From positions 1-49,541 of the forward strand of contig CAJMJN010000008.1 in NCBI GenBank assembly GCA_905213875.1: DNA of 49,541 nucleotides, read 5' to 3'. The translations under genes and the position numbers were made by a program. Below the pieces are notes generated by a model. It did no database searches. It was given only the letters and a program-made list of their open reading frames with translations, and was not told the origin of the DNA. This stretch comes from an uncultured Clostridium sp. GTDB taxonomy: Bacteria; Bacillota; Clostridia; TANB77; CAG-508. This document shows positions 16,727-24,799 of the stretch, one piece after another (position 1 is the stretch's first letter; each line of letters opens with the position of its first letter).

Positions 16727-17473
16727 ATGAGAAGAAAAGTAATAGCAGGAAACTGGAAAATGAATATGCTACCAGGAGAAGCAATTGAATTTATAACAGA
16801 ATTAGAGCCATTAGTAAAAGATACAAAAAATGAAGTCATTTTGTGTGTACCATATACAGATTTATTTTATGCATTATTAACAGCACAAAATACAAATATA
16901 AAAATAGGTGCTCAAAATATGCACTTTGAAGAAAAAGGAGCATATACAGGAGAAGTTTCTGGAAAAATGTTAAAATCTATAAATGTAGAATATGTAATTA
17001 TAGGACATTCAGAAAGAAGACAATATTTTAATGAAACAGATGAAACAGTAAATAAAAAAATAAAAGCAGCATTTGCAAATGGATTAAAACCAATAGTATG
17101 TGTTGGTGAAACATTAGAACAAAGAGAAGCAGGAAAAACAGTCGAAATAATTACAAAACAAACAGAATTAGCATTAGAAGGATTAACTGATGAACAAGTA
17201 AAAAACACAATAATTGCATATGAACCAATTTGGGCAATCGGAACAGGAAAAACAGCAACAAGTGAAGATGCAAATAATAGTATAAAAGAAATAAGAAACA
17301 AAATTGCAGACATATATGGAAAAGATGTAGCAGAAGAGGTTATAATTCAATATGGTGGAAGCGTAAAATCAACAAATGCAAAAGAATTATTTGAAATGTC
17401 AGATATAGATGGAGGACTAGTTGGTGGAGCAAGCCTAAAAGCAGAAGAATTTAGTAAAATAGTAAACTATTAA
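16727..17473 (+). CDS. tpiA: Triosephosphate isomerase
   Basis: Interconverts dihydroxyacetone phosphate and glyceraldehyde-3-phosphate. 248 residues with NWKMN near the start, the catalytic His in GHSERR, the catalytic Glu in AYEPIWAIGTGK (loop 6) and the phosphate-binding QYGGSVK and GGLVGGASL loops. The start has AAGGAGGG upstream. The stop codon directly abuts palindromic repeat copy B. It probably shares a transcript with pgk. Confidence 0.97.
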   Translation: MRRKVIAGNWKMNMLPGEAIEFITELEPLVKDTKNEVILCVPYTDLFYALLTAQNTNIKIGAQNMHFEEKGAYTGEVSGKMLKSINVEYVIIGHSERRQYFNETDETVNKKIKAAFANGLKPIVCVGETLEQREAGKTVEIITKQTELALEGLTDEQVKNTIIAYEPIWAIGTGKTATSEDANNSIKEIRNKIADIYGKDVAEEVIIQYGGSVKSTNAKELFEMSDIDGGLVGGASLKAEEFSKIVNY

Positions 17474-17594
17474 ATGATTTTGGGGACGGAGCAAAAAATC
17501 ATGCTCCAGATTATCGCAGAAAATTAAATATTTATTTAAGGCAATAATATGTACTTAATTAAAGAGTGATTTTTTGCTCCGTCCCTAAAATCAT
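17474..17594. repeat. Palindromic repeat element, family 1, copy B
   Basis: 121 bp. The left arm 17474-17503 is identical to the left arm of copy A. The right arm 17565-17594 differs from it at about three positions. The centre (61 bases) is longer than in copy A but shares CCAGATTAT and a TTAA-rich part. The element begins immediately after the tpiA stop and ends 20 bases before the gpmI start. Confidence 0.85.
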
Positions 17595-17613
17595 TGGAAA
17601 AGGATGGGGAAAA

Positions 17614-19155
17614 ATGAAAGATAAATTGACAATGCTAATGATATTAGATGGTTTTGGTGATAATCCAAATAAAGATGGAAATGCAATAAAACTAGCAAAA
17701 ACACCTAATATTGATAAACTAATGAGAAATTATCCAAATGAAGATATTTATACAAGTGGTCTAGCAGTTGGATTACCAGAAGGACAAATGGGAAATTCAG
17801 AAGTAGGACATACAAATATTGGAGCAGGAAGAATTGTGTATCAAGAATTAACTAAAATAACAAAATCAATAGAAGATGGTGATTTCTTTACAAACCCAGA
17901 ATTTATAGCAGCAATTGAAAATTGTAAAAAATATAATTCAAAATTACACATTTTAGGTTTAGTTTCAGATGGTGGAGTTCATAGTCATATAAGACATTTA
18001 TATGGATTACTAGAAATGGCTAAAAGAAGAGATTTTGAAAATGTATTTGTACATTGTTTCTTAGATGGTAGAGATACACCACCAGCATCAGCAGAAAGCT
18101 ATATATTAAAATTACAAGAAAAAATGGATGAAAAAGGTATTGGAAAAATTGCAAGCTTATCAGGTAGATTTTATGCTATGGATAGAGATAAAAGATGGCA
18201 AAGAGTTCAAAAATGTTATGATGCATTAGTAAATGGAAAAGGAAATAAAGCAGGAAGTAGCATAAAAGCAATAGAAGATTCATACCAAAAAGAAGTTTTT
18301 GATGAATTTGTTGAACCAACAGTAATATGCAATGGAGAAGAACCAGTTGCAACTATTGGAAAACATGATTCAGTAATATTCTTTAATTTCAGACCAGATA
18401 GAGCAAGAGAAATAACAAGAGCATTAGTAGATCCAGAATTTGATGCTTTTGAAACTAAAAAAGACTTAGACTTATATTTTGTATGTTTCACAAGTTATGA
18501 TGAAACAATGCCAAATGTAGAAGTAGCATTTAAAAAAGAACCATTAAAAAATACATTTGGAGAATATATAAGTAAAAATGGATATACACAATTAAGAATT
18601 GCGGAAACAGAAAAATATGCACATGTAACATTTTTCTTTAATGGTGGTGAAGAAAAACAATATCCAGGGGAAGATAGAATTTTAGTACCATCACCAAAAG
18701 TAGAAACATATGATATGCAACCAGAAATGAGCGCATATGAAGTTACAGATAAAGTATTAGATGCAATATCACAAGACAAATATGATGCTATAATTTTAAA
18801 TTATGCTAATACTGATATGGTAGGACACACAGGAAGCTTGTCAGCAGCTATAAAAGCAGTTGAAACAATAGATGAATGTGTAGGAAAAGTTGTAAAATTA
18901 GTAGAAGAAAAACAAGGTAATTTATTAATAACAGCAGACCATGGAAATGCTGAACAAATGATAGATTATAAAACAGGAGAACCACATACAGCACACACAA
19001 CAAACCCAGTACCATTAATATTGGTTTCAGCAGATAAAAATTTAAAATTAAAACAAGGTGGAAAGCTAGCAGACTTAGCACCAACAATGCTTGATTTAAT
19101 GAATCTAGAAAAACCAGAAGAAATGACAGGTGAAAGTTTGTTAGATAGGGAATAA
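17614..19155 (+). CDS. gpmI: 2,3-bisphosphoglycerate-independent phosphoglycerate mutase
   Basis: Converts 3- to 2-phosphoglycerate with two Mn2+ ions. The start ATG at 17614 follows AAGGATGGGG; a longer reading from 17566 would translate the right arm of the repeat and is rejected. 513 residues, the usual length. Motifs: MILDGFGDN (metal), GNSEVGHTNIGAGR with the phosphoserine-forming Ser, GGVHSHIRHL, DGRDTPPASAE, FFNFRPDRAREITRAL, NTDMVGHTGS and TADHGNAEQM. Fourth glycolytic gene; enolase is not in the window. Confidence 0.97.
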   Translation: MKDKLTMLMILDGFGDNPNKDGNAIKLAKTPNIDKLMRNYPNEDIYTSGLAVGLPEGQMGNSEVGHTNIGAGRIVYQELTKITKSIEDGDFFTNPEFIAAIENCKKYNSKLHILGLVSDGGVHSHIRHLYGLLEMAKRRDFENVFVHCFLDGRDTPPASAESYILKLQEKMDEKGIGKIASLSGRFYAMDRDKRWQRVQKCYDALVNGKGNKAGSSIKAIEDSYQKEVFDEFVEPTVICNGEEPVATIGKHDSVIFFNFRPDRAREITRALVDPEFDAFETKKDLDLYFVCFTSYDETMPNVEVAFKKEPLKNTFGEYISKNGYTQLRIAETEKYAHVTFFFNGGEEKQYPGEDRILVPSPKVETYDMQPEMSAYEVTDKVLDAISQDKYDAIILNYANTDMVGHTGSLSAAIKAVETIDECVGKVVKLVEEKQGNLLITADHGNAEQMIDYKTGEPHTAHTTNPVPLILVSADKNLKLKQGGKLADLAPTMLDLMNLEKPEEMTGESLLDRE

Positions 19156-19161
19156 AAGGAT

Positions 19162-19866
19162 ATGTTAAATCATACAAAAAAGATAAAAGAAATATATGAA
19201 GATATTCAAAAAAGATTATTTTATATGATTCCAGAAAAATGGGATAAATTATATCTTTATAGTTCAGTGATAGATATGCAAAATGGAGAACAAACAGGAG
19301 AACTATATTTTTACTATATACCTAAAGGAATACTAAAAAAGAAGCCTGTAAATGTTTACGAAATACCTAACAGATTCAATTTAGATGAGAATGATTATTT
19401 AAAACTTGTAAAAATTTTATATGATAGAATAAAACAATTAAGAGAAGAGTTTAGAAAATCAGAAACAGGAACATTGTGGTCTAATATAACAATGACAATT
19501 GAAAATATGAAATTTAAAGTTGAATATAATTATGATGATTTAGAACATAGTAGTTTTTCAAGTTATGAAAGACATATAATATGGAGATATGAATATTTAG
19601 GTATTGGAGAAGAACAAGTAAGTAAAAAAGAAAAAGAAATACTAAATAAATATTTAACAGGAGCTAAAATAATAAAAAGAAAAGAAAATTATGAAACAGG
19701 TTTATATATAAGAGATATAGAAAATAAAATTGCATATAATACAGATGATGATAAGCCTTTAAATCAACCAAATGAGGAGATACTTAAAAAGGCAAAGAAA
19801 AATCAATTGTTAATATCAGAGGAACAAATAAAAGAATTTGAAAAAAATAAAAAAATTAATAATTAA
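19162..19866 (+). CDS. YezG/DUF600 family immunity-like protein
   Basis: 234 residues. The first about 160 resemble B. subtilis YezG, the antitoxin of the LXG nuclease toxin YeeF: MIPEKWDKLYLYSSV, GELYFYY, EIPNRFNLDENDYLKLV, LREEFRKSETGTLWSNITM, FKVEYNYDDLE and ERHIIWRYEYLG. A charged C-terminal extension (about 165-234) is not typical. No LXG toxin gene is adjacent, so it is an orphan. The start is placed by homology, because AAAAGGA is only about 2 bases from the ATG. It follows gpmI by 6 bases and probably reads through from it. Confidence 0.75.
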   Translation: MLNHTKKIKEIYEDIQKRLFYMIPEKWDKLYLYSSVIDMQNGEQTGELYFYYIPKGILKKKPVNVYEIPNRFNLDENDYLKLVKILYDRIKQLREEFRKSETGTLWSNITMTIENMKFKVEYNYDDLEHSSFSSYERHIIWRYEYLGIGEEQVSKKEKEILNKYLTGAKIIKRKENYETGLYIRDIENKIAYNTDDDKPLNQPNEEILKKAKKNQLLISEEQIKEFEKNKKINN

Positions 19867-19886
19867 TTTAAATTAGATATTATTCT

Positions 19887-19934
19887 TTAGAAAATTAAAT
19901 ACTAATAAATGTATGTTAATATTTAATTTTCTAA
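19887..19934. repeat. AT-rich hairpin upstream of the Fe-S scaffold-like gene
   Basis: 19-bp stem with one G-U pair (left arm 19887-19905, right arm 19916-19934, core GAAAATTAAATA). No T tract. It separates the YezG-like gene from the next unit and could be a terminator variant or mRNA stabiliser. Confidence 0.6.
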
Positions 19935-19977
19935 TTAAATATAAAAATAAACTTAGAATTGAAAGGAGCAATTTAAA

Positions 19978-20667
19978 ATGACATATTCAAAAGAATTAGA
20001 AGATATGTGTTATGTTCGTAAAGGAGTAGATCATGGACCAGCACCAATTCCAGAAGAAGGAAAATGGGTTAAAGCTAAAGAAATAAAAGATATTTCAGGT
20101 TTAACACATGGTATTGGATGGTGTGCACCTCAACAAGGAGGATGTAAATTAACATTAAATATTAAAGATGGAATAATCCAAGAAGCATTAATAGAGACAA
20201 TAGGATGTTCAGGAATGACACATTCAGCAGCTATGGCAGGAGAAATATTAACAGGTAAAACAATATTAGAAGCATTAAACACAGACTTAGTTTGTGATGC
20301 TATCAATACAGCCATGAGAGAATTATTTTTACAAATAGTATATGGTAGAAGTCAAACAGCTTTCTCAGAAGGAGGACTTCCAGTAGGAGCAGGACTTGAA
20401 GATTTAGGAAAAGGACATACATCACAAGTTGGAACAATATATTCAAGTACATTAAAAGGGCCAAGATATTTAAACCTAACAGAAGGTTATATAATGGAAT
20501 TAGGATTAGACAAAAATGATGAAATTATAGGATATAAATATGTTCATTTAGGAAAAATGATGGAAAACATCAAAAAAGGTGTAGATCCTAAAGAAGCAAT
20601 TGAAAAAGCAACAGGTACTTATGGAAGATTTGATGAGGCTGTTAAGAAAATTGACCCTCGTACATAA
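19978..20667 (+). CDS. NifU/IscU-like iron-sulfur scaffold protein partnered with GGGtGRT protein
   Basis: 229 residues. The central IscU-like part has cysteines in GWCAPQQGGCKLTL, IGCSGMTHSAAMAG and LNTDLVCDAINTAMREL, which fit cluster or metal binding. The family is annotated as an iron-sulfur cluster assembly scaffold-like protein and is typically encoded beside a GGGtGRT protein, as here (62-base gap). No cysteine desulfurase or other Isc/Suf gene is in the window. AAAGGAGC precedes the ATG. The actual function is not established to my knowledge. Confidence 0.8.
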   Translation: MTYSKELEDMCYVRKGVDHGPAPIPEEGKWVKAKEIKDISGLTHGIGWCAPQQGGCKLTLNIKDGIIQEALIETIGCSGMTHSAAMAGEILTGKTILEALNTDLVCDAINTAMRELFLQIVYGRSQTAFSEGGLPVGAGLEDLGKGHTSQVGTIYSSTLKGPRYLNLTEGYIMELGLDKNDEIIGYKYVHLGKMMENIKKGVDPKEAIEKATGTYGRFDEAVKKIDPRT

Positions 20668-20729
20668 AAGTCGATTGGAATTTTAATCAATTTTAAATAA
20701 TAGATATAAATATTATAGGAGGAATAAAG

Positions 20730-21731
20730 ATGGCAGTAACATTTGAAAGTTATGAAAGAAGAATAGACCAAATAAAACCAGTTATGGAAAAATACGGAAT
20801 TAAAGATTTTGAAGATGCTTTAAAAATATGTATAGATAAAGGATTTAATCCATATGAAATAGTAAAAGGAGTACAACCAATTTGCTTTGAAAATGCAGCT
20901 TGGGCATATACATTAGGTGCTGCAATAGCAATCAAAAAAGGATGCACAAAAGCAGCAGATGCAGCAAAAGCAATTGGAGAAGGATTACAAGCCTTTTGTA
21001 TACCAGGTTCAGTTGCAGATGATAGAAAAGTTGGATTAGGACATGGAAACTTAGCTTCAATGCTATTATCAGAAGATACAAAATGTTTTGCATTTTTAGC
21101 AGGACATGAAAGCTTTGCAGCAGCAGAAGGAGCAATTGGTATTGCAAATTCAGCAAACAAAGTAAGAAAAACACCATTAAGAGTTATCTTAAATGGATTA
21201 GGAAAAGATGCAGCACAAGTAATATCAAGAATTAATGGATTTACATATGTAAAAACAGATTTTGATTTCTTCACAGGAAAAGTAAATGTAGTAGAAGAAA
21301 TTAAATATTCAGATGGAGATAGAGCAAAAGTTAGATGCTATGGAGCTAATGATGTTAGAGAAGGTGTAGCAATTATGTGGATGGAAGATGTTGATGTATC
21401 TATTACAGGAAACTCAACAAACCCAACAAGATTCCAACATCCAGTAGCAGGAACATACAAAAAAGAAAGATTAGCAGAAGGTAAAAAATACTTCTCAGTT
21501 GCTTCAGGAGGAGGAACAGGAAGAACATTACACCCAGATAATATGGCAGCTGGACCAGCTTCTTATGGTATGACAGATACAATGGGAAGAATGCACTCAG
21601 ATGCACAATTTGCAGGAAGCTCATCAGTACCAGCACATGTTGAAATGATGGGATTAATCGGAATGGGAAATAACCCTATGGTTGGTGCATCAGTAGCTGT
21701 AGCTGTTGCAGTTGAAGAAGCTATGAAATAG
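20730..21731 (+). CDS. GGGtGRT protein
   Basis: 333 residues, Ala/Gly-rich and soluble. The name-giving motif is seen as ASGGGTGRTLHPDNMAAGP near residue 255, followed by YGMTDTMGRMHSDAQFAG. An internal segment reads LGHGNLASMLLSEDTKCFAFLAGHESFAAAEG. It is the conserved partner of the scaffold-like gene upstream, probably in one operon (ATAGGAGG ribosome binding site). The family is named by its motif; no reaction is known to me. The strong gene pairing suggests a shared metal-cofactor or redox role, which is inference. Confidence 0.88.
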   Translation: MAVTFESYERRIDQIKPVMEKYGIKDFEDALKICIDKGFNPYEIVKGVQPICFENAAWAYTLGAAIAIKKGCTKAADAAKAIGEGLQAFCIPGSVADDRKVGLGHGNLASMLLSEDTKCFAFLAGHESFAAAEGAIGIANSANKVRKTPLRVILNGLGKDAAQVISRINGFTYVKTDFDFFTGKVNVVEEIKYSDGDRAKVRCYGANDVREGVAIMWMEDVDVSITGNSTNPTRFQHPVAGTYKKERLAEGKKYFSVASGGGTGRTLHPDNMAAGPASYGMTDTMGRMHSDAQFAGSSSVPAHVEMMGLIGMGNNPMVGASVAVAVAVEEAMK

Positions 21732-21773
21732 TTGAAAATATTGAATTACAGCAATTTTATATAGAATTAATAA

Positions 21774-21815
21774 AAAACGTGGACAAATGCCAAAATACGG
21801 TTTTGTCCACGTTTT
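21774..21815 (+). terminator. Intrinsic terminator of the GGGtGRT operon
   Basis: 14-bp perfect stem (AAAACGTGGACAAA / TTTGTCCACGTTTT) with a 14-base loop, the right arm ending in TTTT; 42 bases after the stop codon. Confidence 0.88.
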
Positions 21816-21851
21816 GCCCGCAAAAAATTACTTTTAATATCATAAACTTTA

Positions 21852-21860
21852 TGTTATAAT
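21852..21860 (+). promoter_or_regulatory. Extended -10 promoter for the MgtC-like gene
   Basis: TGTTATAAT (extended TG plus consensus TATAAT at 21855-21860). The -35 region is poor. It lies 34 bases before the start codon and after a terminator. Confidence 0.5.
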
Positions 21861-21893
21861 AATAAACTGACAATAAAAAAGGAGGTTATAAAT

Positions 21894-22580
21894 TTGAATT
21901 TTATCGTAGAAGTTCTTAATTCATTTTGGTGTCAATCTTTAATAAAAATAATGCTAGGTTGCATATTAGCTGGAATTATAGGTCTTGAAAGGTCTTCATG
22001 GAATAAGCCAGCAGGATTTAGAACGCATTCATTAGTCGGAATGAGTGCAGTTTTAATTATGCTATGTGGAGAATATATGTCTAAAGAGTACAATATTGAT
22101 CCATCAAGAATACCAGCACAATTATTATCTGGAATAGGATTTATTGGAGCCGGTACAATTTTAAGAGATGGTTTTAATGTTAAAGGATTAACTACTGCAG
22201 CAGGATTGCTTGCTGTTACTTGTATTGGTTTAAGTATTGGAGCCGGATTTTATTTAGGTGGAATTTTAACAACTTTAATTGCGTATCTTATTTTATCATA
22301 TTCATATAAAATTTCAGATAGATTGGATCATTTCAACCTTTTAGAATTAGAAATTGAAATATCAAAAAATACAAATGAAGTATTAGGTCAAATTGAAAAT
22401 ATATTTAGTGAATATAATGTAGATATAAAACATATAAAAAGACCTAAAAAAGATGAAATTGAATTAAATAGTGAAACTGTTCATATAGTTGGTCAATATG
22501 CTAAAAAAGGTTTTAAAAAGAATGAACTATTTAGTTCTATTAGTGCACTTCCTTATGTAACAGAAATTGTAGAGGATTAA
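21894..22580 (+). CDS. MgtC/SapB family membrane protein
   Basis: 228 residues. MgtC-type N-terminal domain with about four or five membrane segments and the conserved LGLERSS-like (IIGLERSSWNKPAGFRTHSLVG) and GIGFIGAGTILRDG motifs, then LTTAAGLLAV. The soluble C-terminal part (about 145-228) resembles an ACT-like regulatory domain. Family members affect Mg2+ homeostasis or F1Fo-ATPase in pathogens; the role of such housekeeping homologues is unclear. The start is TTG at 21894 with GGAGG at 21881-21885, spacing 8. Confidence 0.88.
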   Translation: MNFIVEVLNSFWCQSLIKIMLGCILAGIIGLERSSWNKPAGFRTHSLVGMSAVLIMLCGEYMSKEYNIDPSRIPAQLLSGIGFIGAGTILRDGFNVKGLTTAAGLLAVTCIGLSIGAGFYLGGILTTLIAYLILSYSYKISDRLDHFNLLELEIEISKNTNEVLGQIENIFSEYNVDIKHIKRPKKDEIELNSETVHIVGQYAKKGFKKNELFSSISALPYVTEIVED

Positions 22581-22606
22581 CTTTTTTACGTTAACCTCTT
22601 TATTTT
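22571..22606 (+). terminator. Intrinsic terminator overlapping the mgtC-like stop
   Basis: AGAGG-TTAAC / GTTAA-CCTCT stem with one bulged A, followed by a T-rich tract. The left arm lies in the last codons of the gene. Confidence 0.72.
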
Positions 22607-22618
22607 TATGGAAATATA

Positions 22619-22627
22619 TGTTATAAT
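22619..22627 (+). promoter_or_regulatory. Extended -10 promoter for the SPFH gene
   Basis: TGTTATAAT, the same nine bases as in front of the MgtC-like gene, with a weak -35; 85 bases before the start codon. Confidence 0.5.
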
Positions 22628-22711
22628 CATAACAGTTGGTATTTAAACAACTATATTAAAATCGTTTATTAATAATTATATTTATAAATGTAATTTAAGG
22701 AGGAATTATTT

Positions 22712-23644
22712 ATGTGGTTTTTATTAGCACTACTTGTTATTATTATAGTATTAGCATCAATGTCTATTAAAATCGTTAAACAATCTGAGGTTTATGTTAT
22801 TGAAAGATTAGGTAAATTTTATAAAGTAGCAGATGCAGGTCTTACAATTATTATACCTTTTTTAGATCATGTTAGAAGTGTTGTAAGTTTAAAACAACAA
22901 ACTATGGATGTACCACCTCAAGGAGTTATTACTAAAGATAATGTTACAATTACAATTGATACAGTTGTATTTTATCAAATAACAGATCCAGCAAAAGCTG
23001 TATACGAAATTCAAAGTTTGAAAAAAGGTATTGAATATTTAGCAATTACAACTATTCGTGATATAATTGGTAAAATGGATTTAGATGAAACATTTAGTTC
23101 AAGAGATGGAATTAACAATAAATTACGTGTAGTTCTTGACGAAGCAACAGATAGATGGGGATGTAAAATTGATAGAGTTGAAATAAAAGATATAAACCCA
23201 CCTGCAGATGTACAAGATGCAATGGAAAAAGAAATGAATGCTGAAAGAAATAAAAGAGCGATGATATTAGAAGCAGAGGCACAAAGACAATCAGCTATAA
23301 CTATTGCAGAAGGTAGAAAACAAGCTGCTATATTAGAAGCAGAAGCAGATAAAGAAGCTAGAATTAGAAGAGCAGCCGGTGAAGCACAAGCAATTAAAGA
23401 AGTAGCAGATGCAAAAGCATTAGAAATACAAAAAGTTTATGATGCAATGAAAAAAGCAGATCCTACAGAAAAATTAGTACAATTAAAATCTTTAGAAGCA
23501 TTAGAAGAAGTTGCAAAAGGTGAAGCAAATAAAGTATTTATACCATTTGAAGCAACTAGTGCATTAAGTTCTTTAGGAACTATGGCTGAAGCAGTAAAAG
23601 AAAATAAAACTAAAAAGGCTAAAAAAGAAGAAATAGAAGAATAA
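22712..23644 (+). CDS. qmcA: SPFH/Band 7 (stomatin-type, QmcA-like) membrane protein
   Basis: 310 residues. One N-terminal membrane segment (about 2-20) precedes the SPFH domain (VYVIERLGKFYKVADAG, LTIIIPFLD, QTMDVPPQGVITKDNV, RDIIGKMDLDETFSSRDGIN). A long Ala/Glu-rich coiled coil (about 175-250) follows, with a short C-terminal region. Such proteins oligomerise into membrane microdomain scaffolds that organise or guard membrane proteases. No NfeD partner lies beside it. AAGGAGG serves the ATG; own promoter and terminator. Confidence 0.9.
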   Translation: MWFLLALLVIIIVLASMSIKIVKQSEVYVIERLGKFYKVADAGLTIIIPFLDHVRSVVSLKQQTMDVPPQGVITKDNVTITIDTVVFYQITDPAKAVYEIQSLKKGIEYLAITTIRDIIGKMDLDETFSSRDGINNKLRVVLDEATDRWGCKIDRVEIKDINPPADVQDAMEKEMNAERNKRAMILEAEAQRQSAITIAEGRKQAAILEAEADKEARIRRAAGEAQAIKEVADAKALEIQKVYDAMKKADPTEKLVQLKSLEALEEVAKGEANKVFIPFEATSALSSLGTMAEAVKENKTKKAKKEEIEE

Positions 23645-23664
23645 TATATAATACATATTTATAA

Positions 23665-23716
23665 TAAAAAGAGTCCAGATTATTAGATAAAATTTAGTAA
23701 TTTGGCCTCTTTTTTT
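23665..23716 (+). terminator. Intrinsic terminator of the SPFH gene
   Basis: Imperfect stem with AAAAAGAG pairing to CTCTTTTT and further pairs inward (CCAGATTA region with TAATTTGG), ending in a T7 run. The following 190 bases up to the small ORF hold no feature I can support. Confidence 0.75.
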
Positions 23717-23905
23717 ATAAAAAATATTTACAAAAATATATTTAGACTATTCTTAAAAGAAAAAGATAAAGACATGCCATATTTTGCAGCAAAAATAGAA
23801 AATATAAATCAATTTCAATAATTTATAGTCAAAATAAAAAATATTGAATAGAAAATTAAAATTTGTACATAACTATATAAAGAGATTTATAGGAGTTGTG
23901 TAAAA

Positions 23906-24115
23906 ATGGATAACAATGATAAAATAAATTTAAATAAAGAGATTGCCAATGAATACAATAAACTTGGTAAACATGAAGTAGGGGAAGATACAACAAAATA
24001 TGGAGAGTTTGTATCTTCTTATTTTGCTTGGATATCTTTGCCAGAACAAAAAGAAAATGCAGAAAGATTACAAAATATAACACGAGGAGATATAAAACAA
24101 GATAATAAAAAATAA
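23906..24115 (+). CDS. Small hydrophilic protein, unknown function
   Basis: 69 residues, start ATG with AGGAG at 23891-23895 and 10 bases spacing. Charged N-terminal half (KINLNKEIANEYNKLGKHEVGE), a central FVSSYFAWISLPEQKENAERL segment and a basic tail. No family recognised. It stands alone upstream of the ctsR control region. Codon use matches real genes of the window, so I think it is translated. Confidence 0.55.
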   Translation: MDNNDKINLNKEIANEYNKLGKHEVGEDTTKYGEFVSSYFAWISLPEQKENAERLQNITRGDIKQDNKK

Positions 24116-24183
24116 AGAAAAACTGCAAAAAAGTGAGAAAAAGAGAGATAATGAGATAAAAAAGTTTAAAATAAGAGAATAAA

Positions 24184-24210
24184 AGTCAATAAAGGTCAGA
24201 AAAAGTCAAA
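24184..24210 (+). promoter_or_regulatory. Upstream CtsR-type heptad array
   Basis: Three heptads at exact 10-base intervals: AGTCAAT (24184), GGTCAGA (24194) and AGTCAAA (24204), each separated by AAA. The CtsR consensus is RGTCAAA-NAN-RGTCAAA, so this is a degenerate triple version placed just upstream of the -35 box. Confidence 0.65.
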
Positions 24211-24218
24211 AATAGAAT

Positions 24219-24246
24219 TTGATTATTAATAAAAAGTGAGTATAAT
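24219..24246 (+). promoter_or_regulatory. ctsR-clpC operon promoter
   Basis: TTGATT at 24219-24224, 16-base spacer, TATAAT at 24241-24246. It is bracketed by CtsR operators on both sides. Confidence 0.7.
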
Positions 24247-24255
24247 TATATTATA

Positions 24256-24272
24256 AGTCAAAGAAAGTCAAA
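24256..24272 (+). promoter_or_regulatory. CtsR operator, perfect consensus
   Basis: AGTCAAAGAAAGTCAAA matches RGTCAAA-NAN-RGTCAAA at every defined position. It covers the predicted transcription start of ctsR, so CtsR binding would block initiation at normal temperature. Confidence 0.92.
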
Positions 24273-24341
24273 GACAAAAACAAAAATTTAGATAAATGTA
24301 AATCATAAAAGTATTAACAAATTAGTAAGGGGGCAAATAAG

Positions 24342-24785
24342 ATGAGAATGTCAGATGTGATAGAAGAATTTATAAAAGAACTGTTTGATGATGGAGAAGA
24401 GGCTATAGAAATTCAAAGAAACGAATTAGCAGAACATTTTAATTGTGTACCATCACAAATAAATTATGTAATATCTACAAGATTTAAGCCGTCACAAGGG
24501 TATTATGTAGAAAGCAGAAGAGGTGGTGGAGGTCATATAACAATTAAAAAAGTTAATAATGACAAAGAAGAATATATAATGCATATTATAAATAATATAG
24601 GTAAAAATTTGACTTCAAATGAAGTAGATATATTATTAAGTGACTTCTTATCTTATAATATTATAAATAGCAAAGAAGCCAAACTTTTAAAAGTGGCTAC
24701 AAGTGATAATGTATTAAAACTTTCAAAAGATATAAAAGATGAAGTACGTGCAAGAATTTTTAAAAACATGTTATTAAATTTATAA
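24342..24785 (+). CDS. ctsR: Heat-shock repressor CtsR
   Basis: Dimeric winged-helix repressor of clp genes. 147 residues, usual length about 150. The N-terminal MRMSDVIEEFIKELF and the wing segment YVESRRGGGGHI carry the conserved Arg and glycine-rich tip that touches the operator minor groove and senses heat. The C-terminal helical domain is normal. AAGGGGGC precedes the ATG. First gene of ctsR-mcsA-mcsB-clpC; autoregulation is indicated by the flanking operator sites. Confidence 0.96.
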   Translation: MRMSDVIEEFIKELFDDGEEAIEIQRNELAEHFNCVPSQINYVISTRFKPSQGYYVESRRGGGGHITIKKVNNDKEEYIMHIINNIGKNLTSNEVDILLSDFLSYNIINSKEAKLLKVATSDNVLKLSKDIKDEVRARIFKNMLLNL

Positions 24786-24799
24786 AGGAGGAATTTATT

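Noticed and set aside
23717..23905. Possible gene remnant (short frame reading DKDMPYFAAKIENINQFQ)
   Set aside because: Too short, no ribosome binding site, no recognisable parent; I cannot separate it from chance.
24116..24340. CRISPR-like short repeats (GTCAA at regular spacing) upstream of ctsR
   Set aside because: The period is 10 bases and matches CtsR heptads; no repeat-spacer structure.
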